A stretch of DNA of 6,614 nucleotides. Source: Omnitrophica WOR_2 bacterium RIFCSPLOWO2_12_FULL_46_30 (lineage in GTDB: Bacteria > Omnitrophota > Gorgyraeia > Gygaellales > UBA12090). Location: the NCBI GenBank assembly GCA_001805845.1, contig MHHA01000032.1:1-6614 (forward strand), in the 5' to 3' direction. A model generated the notes under the pieces. It ran no database searches. It was not told the origin of the DNA and saw only the letters and a list, made by a program, of their open reading frames with translations. Positions 6,359 to 6,614 of the stretch are shown one piece after another (position 1 is the first letter of the stretch; every line of letters starts with the position of its first letter). Both the position numbers and the translations under genes were made by a program.

Positions 6359-6380
6359 TGCTAATGAGTGATTAGATTCT

Positions 6381-6417
6381 GCGGCAATGCCTGCCTACCG
6401 CAGGCAGGCATTGCCGC
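6381..6417. repeat. Perfect 16-bp inverted repeat (large hairpin)
   Basis: GCGGCAATGCCTGCCT (6381-6396) is repeated in exact inverse at 6402-6417 around the 5-base loop ACCGC. It lies between tRNA-Thr and rpmG, 22 bases before the rpmG start. The outer GCGGCAA/TTGCCGC part resembles the ends of the 27-bp repeat and the inner CCTGCCT part resembles the palindrome at 6130. No T-run follows on the minus strand, so I do not call it a terminator. Confidence 0.88.
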
Positions 6418-6430
6418 TAAAGGTGGCACC

Positions 6431-6443
6431 CCGCCGCAGGCGG
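6431..6443. repeat. Short GC hairpin CCGCC-GCA-GGCGG
   Basis: A 5-bp inverted repeat with a 3-base loop, flanked by a possible outer GCAC/GTGC pairing (6426-6429 with 6447-6450). It is of the same style as the hairpins at 5966 and 6478 and lies in the tRNA-Thr to rpmG gap. Confidence 0.6.
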
Positions 6444-6477
6444 AGGCGTGCTCCGTAAGTTATCTGCATTTAATTCG

Positions 6478-6494
6478 CCCCGCCAACGGCTGGG
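6478..6494. repeat. GC-rich hairpin just after tRNA-Thr
   Basis: CCCCGCC (6478-6484) pairs with GGCTGGG (6488-6494) around loop AAC, with six of seven positions complementary. Its first arm is identical to that of the hairpin at 5966. On the transcript it begins seven bases after the tRNA-Thr 3' end. Confidence 0.6.
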
Positions 6495-6501
6495 CTCATT
6501 A

Positions 6502-6574
6502 AGCTGGAGACGGGAATTGAACCCGTGACCCCGTCCTTACCAAGGACGTGCTCTGCCGGCTGAGCTACTCCAGC
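6502..6574 (-). tRNA. tRNA-Thr (anticodon GGU)
   Basis: A complete 73-base cloverleaf. The acceptor GCTGGAG/CTCCAGC is perfect. The D arm is GCTC-AGCCGGCA-GAGC. The anticodon arm is CGTCC-TTGGTAA-GGACG with anticodon GGT at 6541-6539. The variable loop is GGGTC and the T arm is ACGGG-TTCAATT-CCCGT. The discriminator is T. The 3' CCA is not encoded. In many bacteria tRNA-Thr lies between tuf and the secE-nusG genes, so tuf may be the next gene to the right (inference). Confidence 0.97.
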
Positions 6575-6614
6575 AGTTTAAAAAATAACAAAAAAACACC
6601 ACTCCTTGACAGGT
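6575..6614 (-). other. A/T-rich leader of tRNA-Thr, possibly containing the end of an upstream terminator
   Basis: On the minus strand this reads a GC-containing segment (ACCTGTCAAGGAGTGGTG), then T7, G, and an A/T-rich run up to the tRNA. The T7 after a GC-bearing segment could be the tail of an intrinsic terminator whose 5' arm lies beyond the edge. A promoter for tRNA-Thr could be here, but no convincing -35/-10 pair is visible. Confidence 0.3.

Noticed and set aside
6606..6611. TTGACA on the plus strand, a perfect -35 box
   Set aside because: It points out of the window, away from all genes seen here, and no -10 can be examined. A single hexamer is weak evidence.
6575..6612. Promoter for tRNA-Thr (CTGTCA with an A/T-rich -10-like stretch)
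   Set aside because: Both boxes are poor matches, the spacing is 17 to 19 depending on the choice made, and the T-rich run gives chance -10 matches.

Overview
This window is a bacterial housekeeping locus read entirely from the minus strand. It is the conserved translation/transcription cluster tRNA-Thr, rpmG, tRNA-Trp, secE, nusG, rplK, rplA, rplJ, rplL, rpoB. All eight protein genes and both tRNA genes are recognisable from the sequence itself. Nothing in the window looks like a defence system, prophage, insertion sequence or CRISPR array, and I do not see a new protein system.

Layout, in the direction of transcription (high to low coordinates). First come 40 bases of A/T-rich leader, then tRNA-Thr(GGU), a 127-base gap with palindromes, and rpmG (L33, only 49 codons). 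Next is a 141-base gap holding a 27-bp direct repeat and another palindrome, then tRNA-Trp(CCA) and a 79-base gap with one GC-rich hairpin. From secE to rplJ the genes are fused without spacers: secE/nusG share ATGA, nusG/rplK share TAATG, rplK/rplA are 4 bases apart, and rplA/rplJ share ATGA. rplL follows after 25 bases behind the only strong Shine-Dalgarno sequence in the cluster. An 87-base rplL-rpoB gap contains a 51-bp imperfect palindrome built on a 9-base period. rpoB then runs off the left edge after 999 codons.

How the genes work together: L11, L1, L10 and L7/L12 make up the L1 arm and the GTPase-associated stalk of the 50S subunit. L33 is another 50S protein. NusG is the elongation factor that binds RNA polymerase, whose beta subunit is RpoB. 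SecE is the essential small subunit of the SecYEG translocon. The two tRNA genes are in line with the mRNA genes and probably share the transcript.

Organism: a bacterium of moderate GC content. RpoB has the short N-terminal half without the large beta-i4 insertion, but carries a helical insertion where E. coli has beta-i9. That pattern fits Gram-negative and PVC-type lineages better than Firmicutes or Actinobacteria. The gaps are full of short GC-rich palindromes such as CCCCGCC-TAC-GGCGGGG and GCCTGCCT-n-AGGCAGGC. From memory this resembles uncultivated candidate phyla, with Candidatus Omnitrophota my best guess. This is an inference I hold at about even odds.

The parts most worth a second look are the non-coding ones: the periodic palindrome and the possible Shine-Dalgarno-masking hairpin before rpoB, and the repeated palindromic elements around the two tRNA genes.
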